A stretch of 64,000 nucleotides of DNA from Paulownia fortunei (lineage: Eukaryota > Streptophyta > Magnoliopsida > Lamiales > Paulowniaceae). The notes under the pieces were generated by a model. It saw only the letters and a program-made list of their open reading frames with translations. It was not told the origin of the DNA and made no database searches. The stretch spans positions 8,458,071 through 8,522,070 of the forward strand of contig CM033118.1 in assembly GCA_019321725.1 (NCBI GenBank), written 5' to 3'. The translations under genes were made by a program, and so were the position numbers. Numbering within the stretch: position 1 is the first letter of the stretch; every line of letters begins with the position of its first letter. Of the stretch, positions 1 through 12,574 are shown one piece after another.

Positions 1-18
1 AGAAAGAAAGAAAGAAAG
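1..18. repeat. (AGAA)n microsatellite, cut by the window edge
   Basis: The first 18 bases are an uninterrupted AGAA tract. It lies within the inferred first intron of the phosphatase gene on the minus strand. Confidence 0.85.
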
Positions 19-238
19 CCAAGACATACAAATTGTGGAAAAAATAATAATAAATAGGAAGAGACTTGTGAAACACCAAATAGAGAATAAATAAGTAATA
101 CCTAAAGCTGAGCAAGCAATAAAACAATATAAATAATGAAGGAAACTCAAGCTTTATAACTCTGTAACATTCACCGGTTACAATCAAGATAACTAAAGAC
201 CCATTAACAAATGGGTTAGAGCAGAATGAATAAGGAAC

Positions 239-518
239 CTCAAATTTCCGGGGAATTCCAAGGTGGCATCATGAAGCACCACCCAAGCATCCTCCATAGT
301 GTGCCTCGACCCTTTATCTTCAGCTGCATCGGCTTCTAACGCAAAAATCCCCTTGTGCGAAGAGCCGTTTGCACTGGACGCGTCGTTGGTAGTACTCTGG
401 GTCTTCAATTCGGACTCTGTTTTCAACCTTTTCTTGGGTGAGAATCGGAGTCCCTGAATTCATTTGGGCGTTTGATATCTGAAGACTCGGCGTTGGAAGT
501 GGACTCTGGTGCTGTCAT
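239..518 (-). CDS. Protein phosphatase 2C, first coding exon (partial, apparent frameshift)
   Basis: This encodes the N-terminus of a PP2C-type Ser/Thr phosphatase. Read on the minus strand, it contains AEDKGSRHTMEDAWVV, the first conserved PP2C motif, followed by FPGNLR, where a splice donor (AG|GTTCCT) follows at base 238. The motif resembles the Arabidopsis At1g18030 type from memory. The metal-binding DGHGG motif would be in the next exon, beyond the window. The first ATG (518-516) opens a 31-codon frame with a plausible start that ends at TGA (425-423). The phosphatase frame overlaps it, has no ATG of its own and begins after another TGA. A basic KKRLK stretch at the overlap suggests that one base is missing after about codon 27. 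The lesion could be a real mutation, an assembly error or an unrecognised upstream exon. The family identity is firm; whether the gene is intact is not. Confidence 0.72.
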
Positions 519-540
519 TTTATCGGAGGGTTGAAAGGAA

Positions 541-801
541 AAGGGTCAGAAAATAGAAGGAAATGAAAGAGTGAAAACTGTGTTGATATAATGATTCCAA
601 ATATATATAAAAATATATATATGAAAGTATATAAGAATAATATATATACAGTAATGATTAGGATTTTTTTTAAAAATATGTTTTGAAGGAAAAATTATTA
701 AATGTTTGGTTTAATTTCCTCAAAACACTCAAATTGAAATGTTAGATGACTGTCAAACTTAAATTTTGATTTAAATACTGATGCAGATGACTGTCTGAAT
801 G
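541..801. promoter_or_regulatory. Upstream region of the PP2C gene
   Basis: This AT-rich stretch lies directly upstream of the PP2C ATG and is the expected place for its promoter and 5' UTR. Alternating TA tracts at about 600-650 could serve as TATA elements, but no single site stands out. The next element upstream is a MITE. Confidence 0.35.
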
Positions 802-804
802 TTA

Positions 805-1257
805 GTGCTGTGTTTGTTCTCGTTTCCATTTTTTATTTTCGCCATTTCTACTATTTAAAACACTAAAAACATATTTATTTTACTTATTTTCAACAAAAAT
901 ATTATTATTTTTTTATTTTTGTATAAGAACCATTAATTTCAAACTCAAACAACTACTTATTGAAATAGGACTCATATAATTAATATTTGATATGAAGTTC
1001 TACTAATTTTAAAATAATTAAAATCCATTAGTGAATTAAATAATAGTGTATTTTTCTATAATGGGATTCATAGTAAATAAAAAATTAATTTTTCAACACA
1101 GCTAATTTGATTTATGAGACATAAAAAAAGTAATACACATTTATATACTATATCCAAACACATTTTTATTTTCATAAAATAATTAATACAAAAATAAAAA
1201 TGCACTTGAAACTAATGAAAATCAAAATTAATATAAAAATAAAAACAAACAAGGCCT
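805..1257. mobile_element. Tourist-like (PIF/Harbinger) MITE
   Basis: A 453-bp AT-rich segment has imperfect terminal inverted repeats (GTGCTGTGTTTGTT on the left; the right end reverse-complements to AGGCCTTGTTTGTT, about 10 of 14 matching). It is flanked on both sides by TTA (802-804 and 1258-1260). A TTA target and TIRs containing TTGTTTG are typical of Tourist-like MITEs. It has no coding capacity. Confidence 0.5.
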
Positions 1258-1900
1258 TTAGATTCTTTAGAATTTGAGTGGATCACGAGAAAAGATGATT
1301 TTTAATTAAATTTTTTTATCGAGATAATAATGTTTTGAACTTGAGGAACTTGGATTTTGAGGACTTGTATAGTTGATAATTAGAGGCTTGAAGATCTTAA
1401 AAATATGTGAAACTTAAAACACTTGTGGAAAAGACTTTATGATGCTTAGGAGATTTTTCCGTTTTCTTAGTTGTACGTAGGGTTTTAAGATAAGTCGAAA
1501 TAGGTTAAATAATCCTCAACTCAAACTTGAATTCTAGTTTTTTTATGAGCCAAGCTCGAGTCGAAATATATGTATTCTTTAGTGGTTGGATATTTGAGTG
1601 GATCACGAGAAATATATCTCCTGATGAACTTTCCTTCTTATATAATATGGTGGAGTTGAACTTAGAGTTGAACTTTAATTTAAAGACTAATGCATGTGAC
1701 TCTTTGATGATTGGAGACAACATGAAGGTATAAGGAATACAGGCTTGTTTGTTTTCATTTTCAAAGGTATCTTTTCATTTTTTACTATTTGAAACCCCAT
1801 GAAAATATTATTTGTTTTACTCATTTACCAACAGAAACACTACTTGTTTTAATTTAAGGCTTTAGTCGAAGCTAGAATTTCAAAATGTCCATTACCAACC
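1258..1900. other. Intergenic sequence with degraded repeats
   Basis: No gene is seen. About 45 bases around 1400-1445 (GTGAAAC, CTTGTGG, GATGCTT in order) recur in diverged form at about 5870-5920, so these are two relics of one old repeat. GAGTGGATCACGAGA occurs at about 1277 and again at about 1594. From 1741 a second Harbinger-like terminal sequence (GGCTTGTTTGTTTTCATTTT) appears without an obvious partner. Confidence 0.4.
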
Positions 1901-3154
1901 CAGGACACGCATTTTTCTAACCTACAACCTCAATTGTGTCAAAGTTAGGATCTATATTATTAGGACCAACTTGTATAGATTTTACTGATGAAAATGTTAG
2001 TTTAGGATAGACCCCTAAAACTCTTGAAATATTTGTGTTTATGTAGAATCTTTGTAAAGGTTACACTACTAGGCAGTACTTGTAGAAGACTTAGCCTATA
2101 AAAAGAAGACAAGCAGTTGAGCTGACGATCAAAATAGTGATGAAGATTTCAAGACTAAGACAACAAGTCCAAGGCCAAAGTAGAAGGCTTAGCAGAGTTA
2201 AGGGTTTCAACAGAGTGAGAACTAAAACAGTGAGGATTTAAAGTTACTAAAGGATTGGTGGGGTCAGTTACATACAAAGAACTTAAACTCATAGTAACAA
2301 TATTTTGTGAAATAGTCAAGTCCAAAACTAGAGCAATGCACTTAGCGAGGCTAAGAGGGTCATGACAGCCTTTAAAGGATCCACTTACCTTTATGAACCT
2401 CATACTAATAAGTCACTAAAGTCCAAACCAATAGATACAAAATAGAAATTAGGTAGAAAGGACAGAAATGACATAAGAATGCAAACATTGTCAAACTGCA
2501 ATTCCGCAACAGTATGACAGACTAATGATACAAGAAAAGTAGGTAGAACGGGCAAAAATCATGAAGTTTATAAAAGGAAGTTGAAAACTAAAGCAAAACA
2601 ACTCTTAGATATCTCTTCAACACTCTTTGATATTTTATTTGACTTCTTGAAGAAGAAGAGACAAGCAAAAAAATATACACAAAGAGGCAGTTAAAAAATA
2701 GTCTAAAAAAGAAAAATACTCAGTAACTTTCATGCACAAATCCTTTTGCTAATGATACAATTATCACCAATGTCAAAGAGTTATTGGGCTGAACTTGGAC
2801 CTGTCACTGGCACCTGGGTGCGCGACGCTCCCACGTCCCCTCGTAGTTAGACTCAACGCGCTCCTTACCCAATGTGCCCCTGTCTACGTCAGTGTTACCC
2901 AGACATGAACTTAGACCTATTCTCCCGAACATGACTCATGAACATAGAAAAGAGAAAAATGAAAGAAGTTTAAAACTGACACTCTGAGATAAATACATAC
3001 CTCTAGAACTCATGGCTCAGAATATAAAGAAGCTTCCCTATTGAAGTGAGGTAAAGGGCTCCCCTCATCCTAAATATACAAAGAGCACACTCTCACTGCT
3101 AGGAGGACTCTAACTCTCAGCCAGCTATCTCTGTCCGAGAGTTGGGGGGCTATA
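1901..3154 (+). mobile_element. Internal remnant of a Gypsy LTR retrotransposon
   Basis: This stretch lies upstream of a polypurine tract (GTTGGGGGGC at 3141-3150) that abuts an LTR, so at least its right part is the 3' internal region of a Gypsy element. It is less AT-rich than its surroundings around 2800-2950. No gag or pol domain is readable and no 5' LTR is seen, so the left boundary is a guess. Composition and layout resemble the untranslated 3' part of the better preserved Gypsy element at 25986-35745. Confidence 0.4.
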
Positions 3155-3594
3155 TGATGGGTATGAGAATTTTATTTTTTTTATTTTAGCTCACTAGATA
3201 ATTAATTCTGATCTACAGGCAAGTTGATAGCCCAAGTCGTATAAGAGGCTTAAATGGCCTAAATATATCAAACACTTGCTAAGATAAGACACTCAGGCCC
3301 ACAGAGCTTACATTACATCAAAGGGGTCATGAGTCCCATGTCCCAAAACAAACAGATATAAATAGCCCCTCTCTCATATTTACAAGATATGCACTCTAAT
3401 TTCCTACTTTGAGTTAATAATTATTATCTTGAATATTTACTGATTTAAGCATCGGAGAGGCTTTCTAGGGACAATCCCAAAATCCTTCTAACTGTCTATT
3501 CATGTTGCAGGCAGAGAACTCAATTTCAGGAACAGTGAATCAGTAGATAAATAGTGAGATATAATTGACACACCTTGTTAAGGTAACCCCATCA
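3155..3594 (+). repeat. 3' LTR of a Gypsy element
   Basis: The LTR starts TGATGGG right after a polypurine tract, exactly as in the 3' LTR at 35209. It contains a promoter-like TATAAATAGCCCC segment (about 3357) and the block CTGATTTAAGCATCGGAGAGG (about 3440), homologous to the corresponding block of the later Gypsy LTRs, and it ends AAGGTAACCCCATCA, matching their 3' ends. It is about 440 bp long. The 5' partner is missing, so no TSD can be checked. Confidence 0.6.
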
Positions 3595-4304
3595 GGGAAG
3601 TTGGTTAAATTGAGAATCTCATTACTGGAAATCAATTTTTTGTGTTTGGTATGTTTAATTGAAAAGGAAGATTCCTCAAAATCAAGAATCTTACATCTAA
3701 AATATGATAATCACAAGTCTATTTTCAACATATATTGATAACTTTTAGTTTAATCTCACACAAACACTTTACAAAACATTCTTCACCTTAACGTAATTAT
3801 ATAATATAGCCATATATTACACACTTGAATTTGTATATGTGTGTATTTTTATATAATTTCAAGTTATATACATGTATACGTGGGCATGTGTGCACGTTAT
3901 GCTACTAAGTTCGAATATAATATTATTAATAAATATAATACATAAATATATATATAGTGCCTACATATATTTATAAATTATTCTATTAATTATGCACATA
4001 TAATTATTTACAAAAGATTTTTTTATGTATTACAAATCTAAAAATATACTATTAGTTTTGATGTTATTAATAATTAAAATTTATAAAAGTAAATATCAGT
4101 ATATAAAAATCAAAATAATAATTGCATATGATATAATTATTATTTATTAAATAACACTAATAAATGATATTATTATTAACTTAATATGTTTAATTTCTTA
4201 ATCTATTGTTAGTATATGAATACGTCAATATTATAAATAGAATGTCCACATTTTATATGTTTAGAGAGAGAGAAAGACAGAGAGAGTAATGACATTTTTG
4301 TTAA
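3595..4304. other. AT-rich intergenic spacer
   Basis: No gene or element is recognised. The stretch is rich in TA tracts around 3820-4010 and ends with a short GA-rich tract (4264-4287) just before the Mutator-like element. Confidence 0.5.
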
Positions 4305-4313
4305 TAGATTTAA

Positions 4314-5511
4314 GGGTTAATTCCACTTTATCCTCTCTACTCTTATTGAATATTACTTTACCTCTTTATACTTTTAATTGTCTCACTTTACATTTTTGTA
4401 CTCTTATTCTGTCTCATTTTATCTTTTTGTACTCTCATTATTTTACTTTATCCTCATATACTATAAAATAGTTAATCAAATTATCCTTACCTATTACTTA
4501 TAGTAAAATTCGTTTAAAACGTTCTAAAATTAACAGACTTGTATTTATATTAATAAAATTTTTAACTTAATTAATAACACTTAAAATTAAATTTATTTAA
4601 AATTTTATTGTACTTAAATTTTAGTAGTTATTTTTTAATTTAATATAGTTTCTTTTAAATTACTATACAGTCGTATATTTTTTATTAGTTAATAACTTTA
4701 TTTATAAATTTTTTACTAATTAAAAATCTAAAAATATATAAAATATTTCTAAATAATATTTACTAAATACATAAGATAATAGTAATAAAGTTTTAATTAT
4801 GATAGAGTTATCATAAGTTCATAAAAACTATTAAATTCAAAAATAGTCATTATAATTAAGTATTAGTAATAAAATTAAATACTAAAATGACTATAATTTT
4901 TTTAAATTGAACATAGTATCTATTAAATTATGATAATTCAACTAATTATAATTTATTTAGTAGAATCAAAGTAAATCTAAAAAATATTTTTTTTCAACAT
5001 TTAATTTTATTAATTTTTTATATTTTCATTAATAATGAGAAATTTATTACTAATATTTTACGTATTTAACAAAATATTTTCAAAAAATATGTTATATATT
5101 TTTATATTTATGATAAGTAGAAATTTTTTAGTAAAACATATTAGCTAATAAAAAATATCATACGACAGAAATTTAATGGAAACTATGTTAATAAAAAAAT
5201 AGCTATTAAAATTTATGTACAATAGAATTTCAAATGAATGTAATATTAAGTATTAATTGATTAAGTTGAAAAAATTATTAGAATATAATACAAATCTATT
5301 AATTTTAGAATGTTTTAAAGTAATTTATAGATAATGATAATTTGGTTAATTTTTTTAAAGTACATGGGAGTATAATGTGAGACAATGAGAGTATAATGGA
5401 GTAAAGTGAGATAGAATGAGAGTGCAAGGGGGTAAAGTAAGACAATTAAGAGTACAAGAAGGTAAAGTGATACCCAAACAAGGGTAGAATGGGGTAAAGT
5501 GAAATTAACCC
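4314..5511. mobile_element. Mutator-like foldback element, nearly all inverted repeat
   Basis: The 1198-bp segment begins GGGTTAATTCCACTTTA and ends TAAAGTGAAATTAACCC. The two arms match as reverse complements well beyond the ends: besides the outer ~230 bp, blocks such as AATTAACAGACTTGTATT, ATTGTACTTAAATTTTAG, GTCGTATATTTTTTATTAG and ATTTACTAAATACATAAGA all have counterparts on the other side in the right order, so each arm is roughly 500 bp. The outer parts are built of degenerate ~30-bp units (TACTCTTATTCTGTCTCACTTTA-type). Flanks are TAGATTTAA (4305-4313) and CAGATGTAA (5512-5520), a 9-bp duplication with two differences, as expected for Mutator-type insertion. There is no transposase. 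Confidence 0.7.
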
Positions 5512-5520
5512 CAGATGTAA

Positions 5521-6657
5521 TTATAGATTTTTTTTTTTTTTATATACACAAACCAAACGCCAAAAAAAAAAATTATTACATTACCTTGTTGTTATGATTT
5601 GTCCTCACCGAACACTATAATAAGTTGGATTACTGGTTATTAGATTGCCAGTTATCGCTTTCTCAATTTAGAGGACATTCCATGCCAAACAAATAGGACC
5701 TTAGAGGCTTGGAGGCCACAACCTGAAGATATGTAGAACTTGGAATGCTTATGGAGAATACTCTTTGATAATTTGAAAATTTCTCTTACCCTTTCAGTTT
5801 TGTAAGATTTGAAAGATTTTTGGAGACAACATTTAATAATTGAGAGAATTCTCTATTTTCAAATAGTGTGAAACATGGAAATCTTGTGGAGATGACTTTT
5901 GATGCTTGTATAGTTTATGTGTCTCTTATTTTATGTGTATGTGTTTAGGTTATTGGAGATTAATTGTATTTAGACTTAAAGGTGGAGCTCTTGCTAAGAT
6001 TAATTGATGATTTCATATAATTTCACTAGCCTTCAATATCTTCTGGGCAAAATCATGATTTGATTGATCTATTGTCAAATTGAATCTCAACACATGCATA
6101 TCACTAGAAAAGTAATCAAATAAAGTAATAAGAGAATATACTCTAATTTTTTTGTAAATTTAAAATCAATTATACTCCCCAAAAACATAATATAATAAAA
6201 AATAGAAACAAAAAAGTACACTTTTCTTTTACTCACATGAGCAATAAATTCCAATGAGAAAAATGATGTACCCTATTTTAACAATAGGGACATAATAATG
6301 ATTTTCTAGGCAGTTAAATAAATGAAAAATAAGAAAGACAATAAGTGTAGAAAGTTACAAGATGAGCATCTTACTTCAACATTCTCAATTTGGTTCAAAC
6401 TGCACACATACAATCTGTGTAGTACAAACGTTCTGGCATTTCATCTTATTAAAAAATAGTATACTGAGCCACTATCGCTAAGGTTCAGTTATAAAATCCC
6501 TATCTATTCTCCATTTTTGATAAGTTCTTTAGTCTTTTGTTAATTATAGTATTTGTATATTCTTATTCTCTTAAGGCGAAAAATATTGTTGGAGAATTTT
6601 ACTCGTGAATTCTCCCACCTTCTCTAAACAACTTATTTATGTTGTAGGTTGGACCAC
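5521..6657. other. Intergenic sequence, no gene recognised
   Basis: A poly(T) run (about 5527-5540) and a poly(A) run (about 5561-5570) flank a short stretch beside the foldback element. Around 5700-5960 lies the second copy of the diverged repeat also seen at about 1320-1490. Nothing coding is visible. Confidence 0.4.
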
Positions 6658-8879
6658 TTAGGCTATGTTTTTGCTCATTTTCAAAAGCTATATTCTCATT
6701 CTATACTTTTTCAAAATTTTGTTTGACCTGATTTCAATGGAAATACCTATTTTCACAACCACTTATTCCCGTAGAAAATAACTCGTAAACCCTATTCTTT
6801 AATGTTCAAAGCCTATATCTAATACCTATTTTGCCAGATTTCCAATCATGTCCATCAACAGAGCTAGTCAATCAACTCTAATGAAGTGCAACATACCATG
6901 ACCATCTCTTATTGCTTTGTTTTTTCAAATGTATATATCCATATCTCCAAAAGCACCAAAGGCCCCCAAGTTTGTTCCTTCTCCAAAATCACAACCTGTC
7001 AACATTTCTTAACGAGTCCTCCAGTGAGAAAGACTTTTTGTCATCAGCGAGAAAGAAAGTGAAGGTAAATCGGACTTTTCATTTGTAAATCAGTAGCAAC
7101 CAATGATTTAGGTGTTACAAACACCGATAGTAGGAGATCAATAATTCAATTGTCGGCCTCCATGAATTAGTGTATATTCTGGGTTTAGGTGTCGTTGTGA
7201 TTTCTAGTTTTATTTTGTTTGTTTTTAAGGTTTGAAAAATATTTGTGGTGCTTCTCTGAGTTCATGTGTGATGTTTGTTTGTTCTTATGTATGGTTTAAT
7301 CATGATTTCTTTTGCTTGTATAGGTTGTGGCTTCATATGAATTTAATATTATATTAATATAAAAGTTTTGTCCAAGGCATTGGTGTAGAACCTTATTTCT
7401 AATAAGGTTTATGGTTTCCTTGGGTCTAAAACTGTTTGCGTAGTTTTTCCCCATCTCAATGGGTTTATTGATATTGGATGTTTTGACACTTGGTAATATC
7501 CTTTTCCTAGTTATGTGTGCAATTTACTTTACCTAAATCTAAAAGTATTTCCTTTATGCTAAATTAAATTAGTGCTCTTTGTACTTGGAAATCTGATATG
7601 ATATTTTGTTTGTTTGTTTTTTTTGTTAGTTGCATGAGTTTGTAGCTCAGAAGAGACAGTGGCTACCAATTGGTTCTATGATGATGTCTGGTTGCTTATG
7701 TTTAATGAATTCGTTATTGACATGTTTAAATTTATTTATTTATAAATCTAAACTTTTAAACCCATTCTTCATAATCCTAACAAATTCATGTTTTATTTTA
7801 TTTGATTTTTATAAGCTTGTTGTTGTTGGGTGTCGATGTGTGGAAAGATGGTATTCATTAAGGTGGAATTATGAAAGATTTCATATAATATCAATGGAGA
7901 TTGGGGATAGGTGATATACATATGAATTCTGCTAAAATATTCAAATTGTCTTCTTTTGTTGTATTTTTTTACATACTTGCTTTGATGGTTTATCAACATT
8001 ACTTATACGAAGACACTTAATTAGTTCTATACATCTTTTGTTGCATTTTTTTTACATACTTGCTCTGATTATTTGTCAAAATTACTTATACGAAGACACT
8101 TAATTAGTTATATCTGTTGGTTTATGTTTGTACGTAATTTATTACATTTTTATCAAGTTGTACCTAAAGGTATGATTATCATGTAAATTAATTTTTATAA
8201 ATGTGGTACAATATTCTTCTCTTTTCCATTATGGAAAAGTTTTTCTTTTTTCATCATATGTTCATAGTTCAAGACATCATTCGTACAACTACAACTACTG
8301 TTTGATAATAAAATATTGTACATTTGCTTTAGGTTTGGGTTGTCAAATGCTATGAGTTGCCAGAGTTATTGTTTATATTATTTAGCCTACCGAAAACCTT
8401 ATAGATAGAAAATGACATCTCACAGTATGCAGTTATGATGTTATTTGCTAGTGAATGAATGTATTCACCACATGTAATTAATTAGTTGTGTTGGGGGGCA
8501 TGGATGTAAGATTAATTTATTACCAAATGTACTGTTAGGGTATGCAACACAAAGGTAGTATGTGTATGTTTAAGAGTCTCGTTTCAATGCAAATATCATT
8601 GTATGATTTTTAAGCTTTCATTTTGTAAATTGCATTAGCATTGAAATTATATTAGTACATTAATGTAATAGTTCTAGGTTAATTGAATTACTGGAATAAA
8701 GTATAACATATAAATTTATAAGAAAGGGAAAGGAAAAGAAAAAATACCAACAATATAGAATGGTAACCCCGACATACCACTGCATTCCTAGAAGGATGAT
8801 GCCTTTTGGAATCTACCTACAACGGCCACCTTTTGGAGCTCATGTATGTGTAGTTCTAAAATGGTCAACTTTTGTCATT

Positions 8880-9170
8880 AACCCTTATTGACCAGGTTCG
8901 GGGGGACATAGCTAAGGAAATGTTTGAGCGAACCAAAATACCTTACAAGATACGATAACTGAAAGAAAGACTTATAGGCTAAGTGTGCCATCGCGCAAGT
9001 TCCATGACTTGATCGCAAAAAAATCGGGTTTGGGTAGGACCTGTTGACTTGCACAGTTATTGTACCAGATGAGTGTTGGAAAACTTGAATTGTGGTAATT
9101 ACCAAAAATTCAACTTTAGAAAAGTACTTTACTTGAAAGTGAGTACTTGTCCCAATCACATTTGCCCCTC
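8880..9170 (+). pseudogene. Myb/SANT-like Harbinger ORF1 remnant, C-terminal part
   Basis: On the plus strand, broken frames give KFHDLIAKKSGFG, then after a stop D..TCTVIVPDECWKT, a stop, I..., and NSTLEKYFT followed by another stop. This is the pattern of the C-terminal half of plant Myb/SANT-like proteins (SGFGWD, VxxDxxWxxWI, KPFPHY-like end) that PIF/Harbinger elements encode as a DNA-binding accessory to the transposase. Three stops fall where a Trp is expected (TGG to TAG or TGA), the signature of methyl-cytosine deamination in silenced DNA. An AG acceptor-like site (TTGTAG at about 9198) suggests that an intron followed. The gene is dead. Confidence 0.5.
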
Positions 9171-10399
9171 ATATTTTGTGTTATATTGTGCTGTTGTAGG
9201 AAAGCCCTGATGAGGCTAGTATGTGAAAGAAGGACTCTCTGATTAAAATATAAACACTGAAATGTTTTCAGATTGTTGGCAATAGATTTCAATGCATGGC
9301 CCTCGGCGATAGGCCCTTGGGACCCCGATGAGAAGGATGAACTTAACTGTAGTTATCGTGGTTAAAAAAATGGTCCACGCCTTAATTTAGGGATTCCTTC
9401 TATAAGGAGTTTATGTAGTCAGTCCTGTTACGTTACTAATATTCTGGTCGATTCCTTAGTACATAGGGTGAATGAAGGAAAAAAATCCAAAAGTAATTGC
9501 TCATCATGGATTGACCATGCTACATGGGCTTCTATGAATCGTGCAATGCAAACTTAGTAGATATGCAACTCACTAAATTGAGGATTGTATTGCTGCATTG
9601 AGAAATATGGAAGGCTTCCCACAACGCTTGTTCTTTATGGCTCAAAATTCTTTTTTATGCAAAATGCAACACAAAATGTTTCTGCAAATGAGCGATGAGG
9701 ATATGAGAGTTTTGGGTAGAGCCTTTGACTGATGGTTTAGTTGTTGTAAGATGTGATTTGCTTCTATATAATTTGACTTGTTCTGTTTGACTATTTTATT
9801 TGTTGTTGTTGTCAAAAAATATTTATGTTATGAACTTCACTGTGTAATGTAAACAAAATTTGGATTGTAGTTTGTTACTTATATAGAGATTGGTCTATGC
9901 ATTGGCCCAAACTATCCATGACAGATTGTCAACAAAAATAAAAATAGGCACCACTGTCTGCCAATTTTGTTGTTGTTTACTAAATTACTTGTGCACATCT
10001 GTTTCCCTATTCCACTTGTAAATGCATAACGTATTTTGCATGGTGTATTACTGCTTTATTCACAAATAAAGGTTGGTCATATTTATTGTGAAGCTACTTT
10101 AAATGTTAATGTTTAGGTGTACTGAGGTTTCCAATTATTGAAATAGATAATGTTAGGAGTAGTAACACAATTATTTAGGATGACCTACAAATGTCCTCCA
10201 ATGATGAGGCAAACCTTCCAAATTCATTGGTGGATGTTACCTTATCCACCTCAAATAATAATACAAACAACTCTTCAATTGATATGGACTCCGTTAATAG
10301 TACTAACTCTGACTTTGATGGGGAGATGAGTTTTTTTTAGTGTCAAAGGTATTGTGCCGAAGTTACTTCTACCTAAGATAACCAACGTACAAGTCTATT

Positions 10400-11490
10400 T
10401 TGTAGGGTCATGACTGGCTAAGTGAATTAGTATGTGGTCATCCAGATCGTATTTTGAATAATCTAAGAGTACACAAATGTTCTTTCAATATGTTGTCCAG
10501 CTAATAGACGGCCGTGATTTGTTTAGGACAAACAATCTACGAGAGTCAGTCTTAGAATTAGTAGCAATCTTTCTTGTAACAGTTGACTTTTGCACCAGCC
10601 AACACATTATGTGCTAGCTATTTTAACATTCTCTAGAGACCATATCACGACACGTGAAACATGCCGTTAAGGTCTTACACAAATTGGCACGAAGCTTAGT
10701 AGCCCTTCAGACTATAAAATAGTTCATCCTAAGATCCTAAATAACCTACAACTTTTACCTCTACTTTAAGGTGTTATTTCATGTTCTATCCATTTTTATT
10801 ATTTTATTTTGGATTTTTCAAGAATGAATAGTACATTGTGCATTAGTTTAGCCCAATATTATTAATCGTCATCATACATTGTAAGACTATCTTGGCATAA
10901 TTGATGGAACTTTTGTGTCTGCATAGGTCTCTGCTAGTAGGAACAATGCCTACCATTCTAGGAAAGCAGTAGATTACTTTGGCCTAATGTTCACCTAAGT
11001 TTTATTAGGATGGGAGTGAAGCGCTAACGACACACACATACTTATGAACACATTGAGAATGGATTCAAACTTTCCATGGCCCCCCAAGGTGACATTCACA
11101 ATACTTGTTTAAGGGTATAGATAATATACTTATTCACATTTTGAATGTAACCCCGAACTCATGTTATGTGTCATTTTGTCTTTATGAAAGTACAAATTAT
11201 CTTGTAAACTCGGGATATTACAACTTTCCATGTTTTTGGTACCTTATTGATAATAAAGGTGCCATATAAATGCTTGGCATTGTGTTTATTACGAACCTAG
11301 GGGACTACAAGAACTTTTTAACAAATAGTACTCTAAACTGCAGAATGCTATTGTATATATGTTTGGCTTGTTGAAGGGCAGATTTTCAACACTTAAAGGG
11401 CTCAATTCTACGTTATCCGCTGGCCCAACAAGTTCAAATTGTAATTGCTTGTTGCATTGTTTACAAATTTATACATAAGTATTTCATAGA
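10400..11490 (+). pseudogene. PIF/Harbinger transposase (DDE_Tnp_4 type) pseudogene
   Basis: Fragments in the correct order and strand match a PIF/Harbinger transposase. They are: an N-terminal helix region (NLRESVLELVAIFLVTV at about 10530, then ISRHVKHVLKVLHKLARSL at about 10640); the first catalytic Asp in DYLGIIDGTFVSA (about 10887-10925); AYHSRKAVDYFGLMFT (about 10948); GWE-stop-SANDTHIL (about 11010), where a Gly codon became TGA; YLVNSGYYNFPCF (about 11200), where the second catalytic Asp is replaced by Asn; and ELFN..SKLQNAI..MFGLLKGRFSTLKG (about 11310-11400). This class cuts and pastes elements at TWA sites. There are many stops and frameshifts and no usable start, so it cannot be active. 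Confidence 0.7.
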
Positions 11491-12574
11491 CAATTAATTT
11501 TTCATTCGTGTTGGAGAATATGGAGTTTCAGAGAAATAACTCAAACTCTAACGACGAGGAACATTTTGCACACATATCCCAAGATGGTATTAATGCTCAA
11601 TTTATCTGTTCATGATACTTTGACCACTACAATGTGGGTAAAAAGATGAATATCACAAAAGGGGTTTGGTTGCCTTATAAATAATCTAGGGTTAATTAAT
11701 AGGCTTGTTTGTTGAACTTCAGTTCATATTTTGTAATGATCAGATATAATGTGATGTTTAGTAAGCATAGCTAGCATGTTTTATGTATGAAATGTACTGT
11801 AATGGTAACAAATGTTATGGATGAAGTACACATTATTATTGCTTAAAAAGTATCCCCTTATTCTAAATGTTCTCTCAACCCTAATAATCATACTTTTTTC
11901 TCAGAATGATAATATACGATGTACCTAAATGTCGATATGGTGGGGGCTGTATGGTCATACAAATAGCTTGGGATGAGGCTAACTATTGAAGGTGGCTCTA
12001 CTCTTGCACCCAAGAAAAGGACCACTTGAAAATTTTTTTGGGTAGATAATTTCATGAAAAATAATATCGATCATGTAATGTGCAACATAGTAGAAGCTCA
12101 TCTACAACCTCAGCAGACAACTTACGTGCTTGCTCTATTACTAGTCGGGATTTCCCTTCTAACTTTATTGATGCCATAACAGCAGCACATGACACACCCA
12201 TCGAAGCCTCTGATCTATATTATGGGGCTGCAACAAAGCATACCACCGCCACAATAATTTATTACATTGATGTTTGTTTTGTGATGTTTATATGTGTTGT
12301 CCTTATCTTAATTGTCTGATTTCTTGTTAAATTGTTCATGTAGTTAAGAACCACATATGATCTTAGGTGTATGTGGTTTCATTTTTTAGTATTGAAATAT
12401 AAAACTATCTTGTTCTTGTTATGTTGAATGAAATCTATTTTCTATTATCGTTTAAATAATTTTTGTTGTGTTGTGCATTGATGTGCATAATTATTGGATT
12501 TTAACATACATGTTGTTAATGAAATGTTCTATTGTTCATGTTTTTATATTGCACTTTAGGAGATCTTAGATAGT

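Noticed and set aside
4289..4471. 60-codon Leu/Ser/Thr-rich frame
   Set aside because: It lies in the repeat-built arm of the foldback element and reflects its TACTCTTATT units.
8878..9159. 93-codon minus-strand frame
   Set aside because: The plus strand of the same bases carries the Harbinger SANT-like remnant; the minus frame is its shadow.
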